Positions 1-9,048 of a stretch of 64,000 nucleotides of DNA are shown here, one piece after another (the first letter of the stretch is position 1; every line of letters starts with the position of its first letter). The notes below the pieces were generated by a model. It did not search any database. It had not been told where the DNA came from and was given only the letters and a program-made list of their open reading frames with translations. The stretch comes from Sphingomonas sp. Leaf242 (GTDB lineage: Bacteria > Pseudomonadota > Alphaproteobacteria > Sphingomonadales > Sphingomonadaceae). The position numbers were made by a program, and so were the translations under genes. The DNA is taken from positions 248,001 to 312,000 of the forward strand of contig NZ_LMLW01000007.1 of NCBI RefSeq assembly GCF_001422045.1. Reading direction: 5' to 3'.

Positions 1-257
1 TCCGGATGGGCAGCGATCTGGCCGCGGACGCGAGCGGCGAATGGGTTGGCCTCGCGCGATTCAGCGTGACCGGCGCGACATGGCTGCGTGAGGAGATCGC
101 CGCGTTGTCCGCCGAGGGCTCGCTCGAAACCGCCGACCTGCCGCTGCTGCTTACCCGGATCGCCGCCAAGCACCCGGTGCGCGTCAAGTATTTCATGGGC
201 CACTGGATGGACGTCAACACGCTCGCCGACGTCGCCGACGCGCGCAACTTCACCTGA
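1..257 (+). CDS. PEP mutase/nucleotidyltransferase fusion, C-terminal end (partial)
   Basis: The open frame enters from the left edge and ends at TGA 255-257. Only about 84 residues are visible. The tail reads GHWMDVNTLADVADARNF, the kind of ending (W-x-DVNT/DVDT, then a helix) found in sugar-nucleotidyltransferase-fold proteins. Because ppd starts inside the stop codon (TGATG) and phnW follows, the likely protein is the two-domain phosphoenolpyruvate phosphomutase/cytidylyltransferase. In that family, PEP mutase makes phosphonopyruvate and the transferase domain (PntC type) activates AEP as CMP-AEP. The mutase domain would lie outside the window, so this identity is inferred from the tail and neighbours. 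A stand-alone nucleotidyltransferase is the alternative. Confidence 0.6.
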   Translation, partial: RMGSDLAADASGEWVGLARFSVTGATWLREEIAALSAEGSLETADLPLLLTRIAAKHPVRVKYFMGHWMDVNTLADVADARNFT

Positions 258-1393
258 TGATCACCGCGGACGCCTTCATGGCCGAGGCATCGGCCGCCGG
301 GTTCGATTTCTATACCGGCGTACCGTGCAGCTATCTGACGCCGCTGATCAACGGCGTGCTGTCCAATCGCGCGCTTCGCTATGTCGGCGCGGCGAGCGAG
401 GGCGAGGCGGTCGCGATCGCCGCGGGCGCGTGGCTTGCCGGGCGCAGCACGGTGGCGATGTGCCAGAACTCCGGGCTCGGCAACATGGTCAATCCGCTGA
501 CCTCGCTAAACGCACCCTTCCGAATTCCGACCCTGCTGGTGACGACGTGGCGCGGCCGGCCGGGCGAACCCGACGAACCGCAGCATGTCGTGATGGGCGA
601 GGTCACGCATGACCTGCTGAGCCTGATGGGGATCGAGCACCGACCGTTCCCGAATGTCGACGCCGCGATCGTGCCGTCGTTGCGCGAGGCGGTCACTGCG
701 ATGGACGCCGCATCTCAGCCTTTCGCGTTCGTCATGGCGAAAGGCGATGTCGCCGATACCGCGCTCGATCAGCGCCCACGTGATCTGCCTGCGCGAGGAC
801 GACTTGCGGATTACGCGACGCGCGGCGCGCGACCGACACGTGTCGCGGCGCTCGAACGGTTCCTCGCGCTCACGGACGATTCGACCGCGGTGATCGCGAC
901 CACCGGCAAGTCTGGCCGCGAACTGTTCACGCTCGCCGACCGCGAGCAGCATCTGTATCAGGTCGGATCGATGGGCGGCGCGGCCGGCATGGCACTTGGC
1001 GTCGCGCTTAATACCCCGAAGCGCGTAATCGTCATCGACGGCGACGGTGCGGCGCTGATGAAGCTCGGTACGCTGGCGACGATCGGGGCGGAGGCGCCAG
1101 CTAACCTGATCCACATCCTGTTCGATAACGGCGTACACGATTCGACCGGCGGGCAGGCGACGGTTTCGGCCTCGGTCGACTTCGCCGCGGTCGCGGTCGC
1201 CTGCGGCTATGGCTATGCCGCCTCTTGCGATGACCTTGACGGGTTCGAGCGGGCATGGGCCGAAGCCGCCACCGCCGGTCGCCCGGCAATGATCCACCTC
1301 CGCATCGCGCCCGGATCGATGGCGACGCTCGGCCGCCCGACCGTGACACCAGAGGCGGTCGCGCGGCGGTTCAAGGCGTTCCTCGCGCGGTGA
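257..1393 (+). CDS. ppd: Phosphonopyruvate decarboxylase
   Basis: A 378-residue thiamine-diphosphate enzyme that decarboxylates phosphonopyruvate to phosphonoacetaldehyde, the irreversible step that pulls the PEP mutase reaction forward. The N-terminal domain has the TPP-activating Glu region (SEGEAVAIAAG, about residues 48-58). The C-terminal domain has the TPP/Mg motif GDGAALMKLGT followed about 25 residues later by DNGVHDSTGGQ, the Ppd-type ending of the motif. Length matches the family. The ATG overlaps the upstream stop (TGATG), and the next gene starts with GTG inside this gene's stop. This coupling argues for one operon making AEP. A related sulfopyruvate decarboxylase is less likely given phnW next door. 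Confidence 0.9.
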   Translation: MITADAFMAEASAAGFDFYTGVPCSYLTPLINGVLSNRALRYVGAASEGEAVAIAAGAWLAGRSTVAMCQNSGLGNMVNPLTSLNAPFRIPTLLVTTWRGRPGEPDEPQHVVMGEVTHDLLSLMGIEHRPFPNVDAAIVPSLREAVTAMDAASQPFAFVMAKGDVADTALDQRPRDLPARGRLADYATRGARPTRVAALERFLALTDDSTAVIATTGKSGRELFTLADREQHLYQVGSMGGAAGMALGVALNTPKRVIVIDGDGAALMKLGTLATIGAEAPANLIHILFDNGVHDSTGGQATVSASVDFAAVAVACGYGYAASCDDLDGFERAWAEAATAGRPAMIHLRIAPGSMATLGRPTVTPEAVARRFKAFLAR

Positions 1394-2349
1394 AGCGGTC
1401 CGCGATCCTGGCGGTCGTCATCGGGCTGATCCTCGCGGTCACGCTGATCGCCACGAACGATTTCGCGAAAATCCTGGACGCGTTGCGGCAGGCGGGATGG
1501 GGGATCGCACTCGTCGTGCTGCTCCACCTGCCACAGACGTTCGCATCGGCGATCGGCTGGCAGGAACTGCTCGACCGGCGCGCGCCCGTGTCGCGCTTGT
1601 ATGTTTTGCGCTGGATCCGCGAGTCGGTGAACGCGCTGCTACCGGTGGCACAGATCGGCGGCGATCTGGTACGCGCGCGGCTGCTGGCACGACGCGGACC
1701 ACCGCTCGCGCCATCGCTGGCCTCCTCGATGGGCGATCTGTCGGTCGAGGGCGCGACTCAGGCGATCTTCACGATCCTGTGCGTCGCGCTGCTGATCGCC
1801 GGACCGCATGGCGGCGAGGCGATGACGCTCGCGATCGGCGTCACAGTGGCGAGCATCGCGATGGCCGTGGCGTTCGTCGTCGCGCAGCGCTTCGGCCTGT
1901 TCGCGCTGATCGAACGCGGCGTCGCCCGCTGGACCAAGGCAAGCGATCTCACCGGACTGAACGCCGCCGTGCTGGCGCTGTACCGGAACCCCGCCAGACT
2001 GTTGCGTTCGGCGGGCTGGCACCTGCTGTCGTGGCTACTCGGCGGGATCGAGACCTGGGCCGGGCTGCACGTCCTCGGGGTGCACGCGTCGCTGCGTGAG
2101 GCGATGGTGATCGAGGGGCTGGGGCAGGCGGTGCGCGGCGTCGGCTTCCTCATTCCCGGCGCGCTCGGTGTGCAGGAGGGGGGATATCTGCTGATCTGCG
2201 CGATGTTCGGCATCCCTCCGCAGCAGGCGCTCGCGCTATCGTTGATCCGCCGTATCCGCGAACTCGCGCTGGGCCTGCCGGGGCTGGCCGTATGGCACCG
2301 AATGGAAGCGCGCCCCCCGGTCGGCAGCGTGCAGGAAGGACTATCGTGA
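1390..2349 (+). CDS. hpnL: HpnL-like integral membrane protein (LPG-synthase TM / flippase fold)
   Basis: About 319 residues with repeated hydrophobic segments, starting at GTG 1390 that overlaps the ppd stop (GTGA). It resembles the lysylphosphatidylglycerol-synthase transmembrane family, which includes HpnL of hopanoid loci: an N-terminal TM segment, the amphipathic ESVNALLPVAQIGGD region, and a C-terminal GFLIPGALGVQEGGY loop, the PxxxGxxE-type signature of this fold. Members of this fold in MprF flip lipids across the inner membrane. Lying between ppd and phnW with 4-nt overlaps on both sides, it probably handles the lipid product of the AEP pathway, or a hopanoid; the substrate cannot be read from sequence. 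Naming it hpnL rests on family resemblance and the hpn locus nearby. Confidence 0.7.
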   Translation: MKRSAILAVVIGLILAVTLIATNDFAKILDALRQAGWGIALVVLLHLPQTFASAIGWQELLDRRAPVSRLYVLRWIRESVNALLPVAQIGGDLVRARLLARRGPPLAPSLASSMGDLSVEGATQAIFTILCVALLIAGPHGGEAMTLAIGVTVASIAMAVAFVVAQRFGLFALIERGVARWTKASDLTGLNAAVLALYRNPARLLRSAGWHLLSWLLGGIETWAGLHVLGVHASLREAMVIEGLGQAVRGVGFLIPGALGVQEGGYLLICAMFGIPPQQALALSLIRRIRELALGLPGLAVWHRMEARPPVGSVQEGLS

Positions 2350-3434
2350 CGCCTCTATTGTTGACGCCCGGTCCGCTGACTACCGATCCCGCCGTGCGCC
2401 GGGCGATGCTCGACGACTGGGGCTCGCGCGATCCGGCGTTCATCGCGCTCACAGCGGAACTGCGGCGGCGGTTGCTCGACGTCGCGAATGGCGGCGAAAC
2501 GCATGTCGCGGTGCCGATCCAGGGCTGCGGTACCTATGCGCTGGAGGCGGCGGCCGGCACGTTGCTCGGTGCGGACGATCGCCTGCTAATGCTGATCAAC
2601 GGTGCCTATGGCGAGCGTATGGCGGCGATCGCGACACGGTTGGGGCGTGCCGTCGAGACGCTGCGCTGGGACGAGAACGAACCGGTCGACGCTACGGTCG
2701 TCGCGGCGTGGCTGGCGGCAGACCCGGCGATCACGCACGTCGCGTTCGTCCATGTCGAGACGACGACCGGGCTGCTCAATCCGCTTGAAGAGGTTGCCCG
2801 GGTGGTGGCCGACGCCGGTCGCCTGCTGATCGTCGATGCGATGGCGAGCTTTGGCGCGCTGCCGATCGACCTGTCCACGCTGCCTGTTGCCGCGATCCTC
2901 GCTTCCAGCAACAAGTGCCTCGAGGGGACGCCGGGCCTAGGCTTCGCGCTGGTCGACCGCGCGGTGTTGGAGGGGTGCGCTGGGCAGAGTGCGTCGATGA
3001 GCCTCGATCTCCACGCACAGTGGCGCGGGTTCGAGGCGAATGGCCAGTGGCGCTTCACCCCGCCGGTGCAGGTCGTCGCGGCCCTCGTCGAAGCGCTCCG
3101 GCGGCTGGAGGCGGAGGGTGGCAGCACCTCCCGGCTTGCGCGCTATACAGGCAACCTCGCGACGCTGCTGCGCGGCACCGATGCCTTGGGCCTCGATCTA
3201 TATCTCGATCGATCTTTGCAGGCACCGATCATCGCCACGTTCCGATCGCCCGATCGCTTCGATTTCACGACCTTCTACGACGCGCTCGCCGCGGCCGAGT
3301 TCGTGATTTACCCGGGCAAGCTGACCAAAGCGGAGTCGTTCCGGATCGGCTGCATCGGCGCGATCGGTCCGGCGGATTTCGATCGGTTGGTGACCGCGAT
3401 GCGCCCCGCGCTAGCGGCGGCGACGCAGGGCTAG
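2346..3434 (+). CDS. phnW: 2-aminoethylphosphonate aminotransferase
   Basis: A 362-residue fold-type I PLP aminotransferase starting at GTG 2346, overlapping the previous stop. The start LLLTPGPLTTDPAVR and the following DWGSRD are typical of PhnW. The PLP lysine is K190 in SSNKCLEGTPG, preceded by the DAMASFGALPID segment that carries the cofactor-binding Asp. It interconverts phosphonoacetaldehyde plus an amino donor with AEP. PhnW is best known for AEP breakdown, but here, with ppd and without a phosphonatase (phnX), the biosynthetic direction is more likely. The 3' end overlaps the convergent phosphatidyltransferase gene by 24 nt. Confidence 0.88.
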   Translation: MTPLLLTPGPLTTDPAVRRAMLDDWGSRDPAFIALTAELRRRLLDVANGGETHVAVPIQGCGTYALEAAAGTLLGADDRLLMLINGAYGERMAAIATRLGRAVETLRWDENEPVDATVVAAWLAADPAITHVAFVHVETTTGLLNPLEEVARVVADAGRLLIVDAMASFGALPIDLSTLPVAAILASSNKCLEGTPGLGFALVDRAVLEGCAGQSASMSLDLHAQWRGFEANGQWRFTPPVQVVAALVEALRRLEAEGGSTSRLARYTGNLATLLRGTDALGLDLYLDRSLQAPIIATFRSPDRFDFTTFYDALAAAEFVIYPGKLTKAESFRIGCIGAIGPADFDRLVTAMRPALAAATQG

Positions 3435-3998
3435 CAGCGCGAGGATGATCGCCGCGCTGGGCGTGATGACCGCTGCGGCGATCGTCATCGGCCAGGCGAG
3501 GCCGAGCCAGATCAGCACCGGCACCAGGATCATCGCGTCGTCTGGATCGACGGTGAAGCCCGCCGAGAGCTCATAGCCGCGGACGTCGGCGAAGTTCAGG
3601 ACATTGAGTTCGGCGAACAGCGTGCCGATGCCGACGCCTGCGAGGATACCGAGCCAGAGCGCGGCCGTGCCGTGCGTGGCGGCCAACCCTATCCCCAGCC
3701 CGACGAACGTGGCGACGCTGGCGATGCAGTCGCTGGCGAGATCGTAGCGATAGCCCCACACGCTCATCTGTCCGGTCTGCCGCGCGAGTTCGCCATCGGC
3801 GCGATCGAGCAGCATCGACACGACGAACACGACCCCGCCGATCGCCATCCAGCCATATGTCCCCTCCGCAAGACACACAGCGGCGGCGATGCCCGACACC
3901 AGCCGCACCGTCGTGATCTGGTTGGGCGTGATCGCGGTTCGCGCCGCGATCCGGACGGCAGGTCGAACGATGCGGTGGATGATCGTATTGTGGCTCAC
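3411..3998 (-). CDS. CDP-alcohol phosphatidyltransferase family protein
   Basis: A 195-residue membrane protein (GTG start at 3998) with the full CDP-alcohol phosphotransferase signature: D65-x2-D68-G69-x2-A72-R73-x8-G82-x3-D86-x3-D90. The rest forms several hydrophobic helices. Enzymes of this family join a CMP-activated group to an alcohol inside the membrane. Given the convergent AEP genes, a reasonable inference is transfer of AEP from CMP-AEP to a lipid alcohol, giving a phosphonolipid. An ordinary phospholipid role cannot be excluded. The gene is divergent from dxs, with about 115 bp between starts. Confidence 0.85.
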   Translation of the reverse strand: MSHNTIIHRIVRPAVRIAARTAITPNQITTVRLVSGIAAAVCLAEGTYGWMAIGGVVFVVSMLLDRADGELARQTGQMSVWGYRYDLASDCIASVATFVGLGIGLAATHGTAALWLGILAGVGIGTLFAELNVLNFADVRGYELSAGFTVDPDDAMILVPVLIWLGLAWPMTIAAAVITPSAAIILALLALRRRR

Positions 3999-4113
3999 GC
4001 GGCAGCTCCGGATCGGCGAGATAGGCGGATGTCACGGCGCGGCGGTGGCTTGCAAGGCCGACATCGCCGAAACATCGCTTTGTATTCGCGAAACCGGTGG
4101 ATTAGAACCGACC

Positions 4114-6030
4114 ATGGCCTCTTCCGCGACCCCGCTGCTCGACACCGTTTGGACACCCGCCGACCTCCGCAAGTTGCATCCGGACCAGCTCCGCCAGCTC
4201 GCCGACGAACTGCGTACGGAGACGATTTCCGCGGTCGGCACCACCGGCGGGCATCTCGGTTCCGGGCTCGGTGTGGTCGAGCTGACCACCGCGATCCACT
4301 ATGTCTTCGACACCCCGCGGGACCGATTGGTGTGGGACGTTGGTCACCAATGCTACCCGCACAAGATCCTGACCGGACGCCGTGACCGGATCCGCACGCT
4401 GCGCCAGGGCGGTGGCCTCAGTGGCTTCACCAAGCGCAGCGAGAGCGAATACGATCCGTTCGGCGCGGCGCATTCCTCGACCTCGATCTCGGCCGCGCTG
4501 GGCTTTGCGATCGCCAACAAGATTGCGGGGACGCCGGGCAAGGGCATCGCGGTGATCGGCGACGGCGCGATGTCCGCGGGCATGGCGTACGAGGCGATGA
4601 ACAACGCCGCGCAGGCGGGCAATCGGCTGGTCGTGATTCTCAACGACAATGACATGTCGATCGCGCCACCGGTCGGCGGTCTCTCGGCCTATCTCAGCCG
4701 TATCGTGTCCAGTCGCGAGTTCCTGGGTTTCCGCGATCTGGCACGCAAACTCGCCAAGCGGTTGCCAAAGCCGATCGCGGACGGAATCCGCAAGACCGAT
4801 GAACTCGCCCGCGGCATGACGATGGGCGGCACGCTGTTCGAAGAACTCGGCTTTTATTATGTCGGTCCGATCGACGGGCACAACCTCGAGCATCTGATCC
4901 CGGTGCTCGAGAATGTCCGCGATGCGGAGGAGGGCCCGATCCTCGTCCACGTTGTCACCAAGAAGGGCAAGGGCTATGCCCCCGCCGAGGCTGCCGCGGA
5001 CAAGTATCACGGGGTGCAGAAGTTCGACGTGATCTCCGGCGTCCAGACCAAGGCGCCACCGGGCCCGCCGCAATACCAGAACGTATTCGGCGCGCAGCTC
5101 GTCGCGGAGGCCGCGAAGGACCCGCGGATCTGCGCGATCACCGCGGCGATGCCGTCTGGCACCGGGCTTGATGCGTTCGCCAAGGCGTATCCCGACCGGT
5201 TCTTCGACGTCGGCATCGCCGAACAGCATGGCGTCACCTTCGCCGCCGGCCTCGCTGCGCAAGGCATGCGCCCGTTCTGCGCGATCTACTCGACGTTCCT
5301 CCAGCGCGCGTATGATCAGGTCGTGCATGACGTCGCGATCCAGAACCTGCCGGTCCGCTTCGCGATCGATCGCGCAGGCTTGGTCGGTGCGGATGGCGCG
5401 ACTCACGCAGGGTCGTTCGATGTCACCTACCTCGCGACGCTGCCGAACTTCGTCGTGATGGCGGCGGCGGACGAGGCCGAGCTGGTGCACATGACGCACA
5501 CTGCGGCGCAGTACGACACCGGCCCGATCGCGGTGCGCTATCCGCGCGGCAACGGCACCGGCGTCGCGCTGCCCGAGACTCCGCAACTGCTGGAGATCGG
5601 CAAGGGTCGCGTCGTGCGCGAGGGCAAGAAGATCGCGATTCTGTCGCTCGGCACGCGTCTCGAGGAAGCGCTCAAGGCCGCCGAGGTTCTCGAAGCCAAG
5701 GGGCTGTCGACCACGGTCGCCGATCTCCGCTTCGCCAAGCCGCTCGACGTCGACCTGATCCGCAAGCTGCTCACCACGCACGAAGTCGCGGTGACGATCG
5801 AGGAGAATTCGATCGGCGGCTTCGGCGCGCACGTCCTGACGATGGCGTCTGACGAGGGGTTGCTGGACGGCGGTCTGACCGTCCGCACGTTGCGCCTGCC
5901 CGATGTCTTCCAGGATCAGGACAAGCCGGAACGCCAATATGCACAGGCCGGGCTCGACGCGACGGCGTTGGTCGACACCGTGCTGAAAGCCCTCAGGCAT
6001 AATATCGCTGCTGCGGGCGTGTCCGCGTGA
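4114..6030 (+). CDS. dxs: 1-deoxy-D-xylulose-5-phosphate synthase
   Basis: A 638-residue TPP enzyme that condenses pyruvate and glyceraldehyde-3-phosphate, the first and rate-setting step of the MEP isoprenoid pathway. Visible motifs: [14 protein letters not shown] (His for substrate), [13 protein letters not shown] and [13 protein letters not shown] (TPP/Mg site), and DVGIAEQH with the TPP-activating Glu. The frame is open upstream, but ATG 4114 gives a normal-length DXS with the usual PLLD opening. The next gene starts with GTG inside the stop codon. Its place at the head of a hopanoid group fits a role in supplying C5 units for squalene; whether it is the only dxs in the genome is unknown. 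Confidence 0.95.
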   Translation: MASSATPLLDTVWTPADLRKLHPDQLRQLADELRTETISAVGTTGGHLGSGLGVVELTTAIHYVFDTPRDRLVWDVGHQCYPHKILTGRRDRIRTLRQGGGLSGFTKRSESEYDPFGAAHSSTSISAALGFAIANKIAGTPGKGIAVIGDGAMSAGMAYEAMNNAAQAGNRLVVILNDNDMSIAPPVGGLSAYLSRIVSSREFLGFRDLARKLAKRLPKPIADGIRKTDELARGMTMGGTLFEELGFYYVGPIDGHNLEHLIPVLENVRDAEEGPILVHVVTKKGKGYAPAEAAADKYHGVQKFDVISGVQTKAPPGPPQYQNVFGAQLVAEAAKDPRICAITAAMPSGTGLDAFAKAYPDRFFDVGIAEQHGVTFAAGLAAQGMRPFCAIYSTFLQRAYDQVVHDVAIQNLPVRFAIDRAGLVGADGATHAGSFDVTYLATLPNFVVMAAADEAELVHMTHTAAQYDTGPIAVRYPRGNGTGVALPETPQLLEIGKGRVVREGKKIAILSLGTRLEEALKAAEVLEAKGLSTTVADLRFAKPLDVDLIRKLLTTHEVAVTIEENSIGGFGAHVLTMASDEGLLDGGLTVRTLRLPDVFQDQDKPERQYAQAGLDATALVDTVLKALRHNIAAAGVSA

Positions 6031-6452
6031 AGCGTGTCGCTGCGTTTGCATTGCTCACCCTGCTGGTAGGCGCTGCGCCGCCACCGGAGGGAGTCCTGAC
6101 GATGCACGTCGCCAATGTCCGCAACGCCAAGGGCCGCGTGCATGTCGACGTCTGCCCGCAAGCGAAGTTCCTGAAGGAGGATTGCCCGTGGTCGGGGGTG
6201 GCACCGGCGCAGGCGGGTATGACGACCGTGACCGTCCGTGGCCTCCCTGCCGGCTCTTACGCGGTACAGGCGTTCCACGACGCGAACGCCAACGGCAAGG
6301 TCGACCGCGCGCTGTTCGGTATCCCCAAGGAAGGCGTCGGCTTCTCCAACGATGCGCCGATCCGGATGGCGCCGCCGAAATGGGCCGCCGCCGTCTTCGC
6401 GTTCGATGGGCGCGCACAGACGATCGCGCTGAAACTACGGTACTTCCTCTGA
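6027..6452 (+). CDS. DUF2141 family exported protein
   Basis: 141 residues from GTG 6027 (GTGA overlap with dxs). An N-terminal signal peptide ([19 protein letters not shown]) is followed by a beta-rich domain with the DUF2141 pattern: [21 protein letters not shown], then [13 protein letters not shown]. Two Cys residues in VDVCPQ and DCPW could form a disulfide. Function is unknown in the family. Its position between dxs and hpnN, coupled to both, suggests a periplasmic role connected with hopanoid or lipid handling; that is inference from context only. Confidence 0.8.
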   Translation: MKRVAAFALLTLLVGAAPPPEGVLTMHVANVRNAKGRVHVDVCPQAKFLKEDCPWSGVAPAQAGMTTVTVRGLPAGSYAVQAFHDANANGKVDRALFGIPKEGVGFSNDAPIRMAPPKWAAAVFAFDGRAQTIALKLRYFL

Positions 6453-6453
6453 C

Positions 6454-9048
6454 GTGACGATGTCCTCGACCCTGCGGATGCTGGTCCCGCGCCTCGTGTC
6501 GATCAGTATTCGCCGGCCCTGGCTGACGACCGCGCTCGGCCTGCTCACCGCGTTGCTCGCGCTGCTGTTTACCGCCACGCACTTCACGATGACGACGGAT
6601 ACCGGCGCGCTGATTTCGCCCGATGTCGACTGGCGGCGTCAGGAGCGCGCGATGAAGGACGCGTTCCCGCAGTTGCGCGACGCGATGCTGATCGTCGTCG
6701 ATGGCCGGACGCCCGAACTCGCCGAGGATGGCGCGGCCCGGCTGTCGGCGAACCTGGCGGCGGACCCGCGACATTTCCAGTTGGTGCGCCGACCCGATGG
6801 CGGCGACTTCTTCGCGCGCGAAGGCCTTTTGTTCGGCTCCCCTAACGACGTCCGCAAGGCGACCGCGGCGCTGATCGCGGCGCAACCGATGCTTGGGCCG
6901 CTTGCTGCTGATCCATCGCTGCACGGTGTCGCAGGCGCGTTGTCGACGATGCTCGACGGGGTGGCGGCCGGCTCGGTGACGTTGGCGCAGATCGATCCGC
7001 CGATGCGCGCGCTCGCCCAGGCGATCGATCGCGTCCTCGCGGGCAAGCCGGCGTTCTTCTCCTGGCAGACGCTGTTCGCGGACGGCAGTTCAGCACTCGC
7101 CGCACCGACCCGTCGGCTGATCCTGGTCAGGCCGGTGCTCGACTACGGCTCTCTGACCCCCGGCAAGGAGGCCGCACGTGCCGTCGCCGCAGCCTCCGGC
7201 GCATTGCGGCTCGATGCAGCGCACGGTGTCGACGTCCGCCTGACCGGCGAGGTACCGCTGGCGGACGAGGAGTTCGCGACGCTGGAGGAGAATATCGGCG
7301 TCGTCGGGCTGGTGATGCTGGTCGCGATGCTGGTGACGCTCTGGCTCGCGACCCGTTCGGTTCGGCTGGTCGCCGCGATCGTCGCGACGATCGTCGTTGG
7401 TCTGGTCGTCACCACCGCGATCGGGATGGCGGTGGTCGGTCGCCTGAACTTGATCTCGGTCGCGTTCATCCCGTTGTTCGTCGGTCTCGGCGTCGACTTC
7501 GGGATCCAGCTTTGCGTGCGGTTCAACGCCGAGCGGGTCGACGGTGCCAGCCCTGCGGACGCTCTGCGCGGCGCGGCGACCGCGCTCGGCGCGCCATTGC
7601 TGCTCGCGGCCGGCGCGGTCTTCCTCGGTTTCGGTGCGTTCCTGCCGACCGCGTATATCGGGGTCGCCGAGCTGGGCGTGATCGCCGGGCTTGGCATGAT
7701 GATCGCGCTGGCGTTCAGCGTGACGTTGCTCCCCGCGCTGGTGCTGCTCCTGCGGCCGGGGGCGCCAACCCGCGAGGTCGGGTTCGCCTGGGCTGCACCG
7801 ATCGACCGCGCGCTCGAAACGCGGCGGCGGACGGTATTGTGGGCGTTCGGCGTGGCGATGCTGGCCAGCATCGCGCTGCTGCCGTTCGTCACGTTCGACT
7901 TCAATCCGCTCCATCTGCGCGATCCGAACGGTCCGGCGATGCGCACGCTCGCCGATCTGGCGCGAGATCCGACGCGGACGCCCAACACGATCGATATCCT
8001 CGCCCCGGATCATGCCCGCGTGGTCGCACTGACCCGGCAGCTGAGCCGCCTTCCCGAAGTGAAGCAGGTCATCTCGATCAACAGCTTCGTACCCGCCGAC
8101 CAGCCGGTGAAGCTGGCGGTGATCGGCGATGCCAACGTCCTGCTCGACCTCACGCTCAACCCGTTCGATGTAGCCCCCCGCACCGATGATGCCACGCGCG
8201 TCGCCGCGTTACGGGCCGTGACCGCCAAGCTGCGCCAATCTGGCGATCGTTCGGGGCTGGCCGATGCGTTCGATCGGCTTGCCGCCGCGCAGCCCACGGC
8301 ACGCAACCGGGTGGACGACATGCTGTCGCAACCGCTCGCGGTCATGCTCTATCAGGCGCGTGCGGCATTGCAGGCACAGGGCGTGACGCGCACGACGCTC
8401 CCACCGGCGCTGGTCCGCGACTGGCAGGCCCCGACCGGCCAGTACCGGGTCTCGGTGTTCCCCTCCGGCAATGCCAACGACAACCGCGTGATGGAGCGGT
8501 TCCGCACGGCGGTGACCGCGATCGCTCCCAACGCATCGGGGCTGCCGGTCGCGACCCAGGCGGCCGCTTTCACGATCGCCGGCGCGTTCGTGCAGGCCGG
8601 CGTGATCGCGCTCGTGCTGGTCAGCCTGCTGCTGTTCGCGGTGCTGCGCGATGCGAAGGAGGTGGCGTTCACGCTGGCGCCGGTGGTGCTGTCGATCTTC
8701 CTGACGCTCGGCACCTGCGTCGTGATCGGCCAGCCGATCAACTTCGCCAACATCATCGCCTTCCCGTTGCTGTTCGGCGTCGGTGTCGCGTTTCACATCT
8801 ATTTCGTGATGGCATGGCGCGGCGGCGCGACCGATCTGCTGCAATCGAGCCTTGCGCGCGCGATCGTGTTCAGCGCGCTCGCCACCGGCACCGCGTTCGG
8901 CAGCCTGTGGCTGTCGCACCATCCGGGCACCGCCAGCATGGGCAAGATCCTGCTGATCTCGCTCGCCTGGACGCTCGTCTGCGCGTTGATCTTTGAACCC
9001 GCCTTGCTGGGCCCGCCCCGCAAGGGGAAGGATTCCAAGGCTCCGTAA
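6454..9048 (+). CDS. hpnN: Hopanoid transporter HpnN (RND/MMPL family)
   Basis: About 864 residues. GTG 6454 is the frame start; ATG 6460 (MSSTLRMLVP) is an equally good choice. The layout is typical of RND/MMPL: one TM segment (about 25-45), a large periplasmic loop, a helix bundle (about 280-440) with PLFVGLGVDFGIQL, a second loop, and a second bundle (about 700-850) with PLLFGVGVAFHIYFV. Its closest relatives by appearance are the HpnN proteins that move hopanoids from inner to outer membrane. It follows dxs and a DUF2141 gene as an operon. Its last 250 bp overlap the antisense mlaA frame (see findings). Confidence 0.9.
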   Translation: MTMSSTLRMLVPRLVSISIRRPWLTTALGLLTALLALLFTATHFTMTTDTGALISPDVDWRRQERAMKDAFPQLRDAMLIVVDGRTPELAEDGAARLSANLAADPRHFQLVRRPDGGDFFAREGLLFGSPNDVRKATAALIAAQPMLGPLAADPSLHGVAGALSTMLDGVAAGSVTLAQIDPPMRALAQAIDRVLAGKPAFFSWQTLFADGSSALAAPTRRLILVRPVLDYGSLTPGKEAARAVAAASGALRLDAAHGVDVRLTGEVPLADEEFATLEENIGVVGLVMLVAMLVTLWLATRSVRLVAAIVATIVVGLVVTTAIGMAVVGRLNLISVAFIPLFVGLGVDFGIQLCVRFNAERVDGASPADALRGAATALGAPLLLAAGAVFLGFGAFLPTAYIGVAELGVIAGLGMMIALAFSVTLLPALVLLLRPGAPTREVGFAWAAPIDRALETRRRTVLWAFGVAMLASIALLPFVTFDFNPLHLRDPNGPAMRTLADLARDPTRTPNTIDILAPDHARVVALTRQLSRLPEVKQVISINSFVPADQPVKLAVIGDANVLLDLTLNPFDVAPRTDDATRVAALRAVTAKLRQSGDRSGLADAFDRLAAAQPTARNRVDDMLSQPLAVMLYQARAALQAQGVTRTTLPPALVRDWQAPTGQYRVSVFPSGNANDNRVMERFRTAVTAIAPNASGLPVATQAAAFTIAGAFVQAGVIALVLVSLLLFAVLRDAKEVAFTLAPVVLSIFLTLGTCVVIGQPINFANIIAFPLLFGVGVAFHIYFVMAWRGGATDLLQSSLARAIVFSALATGTAFGSLWLSHHPGTASMGKILLISLAWTLVCALIFEPALLGPPRKGKDSKAP

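Noticed and set aside
4102..6051. 649-codon open frame on the minus strand
   Set aside because: Lies fully antisense to dxs, whose motifs are certain; its Arg/Asp/Gly/Val-heavy composition is that of a mirror frame in GC-rich DNA.
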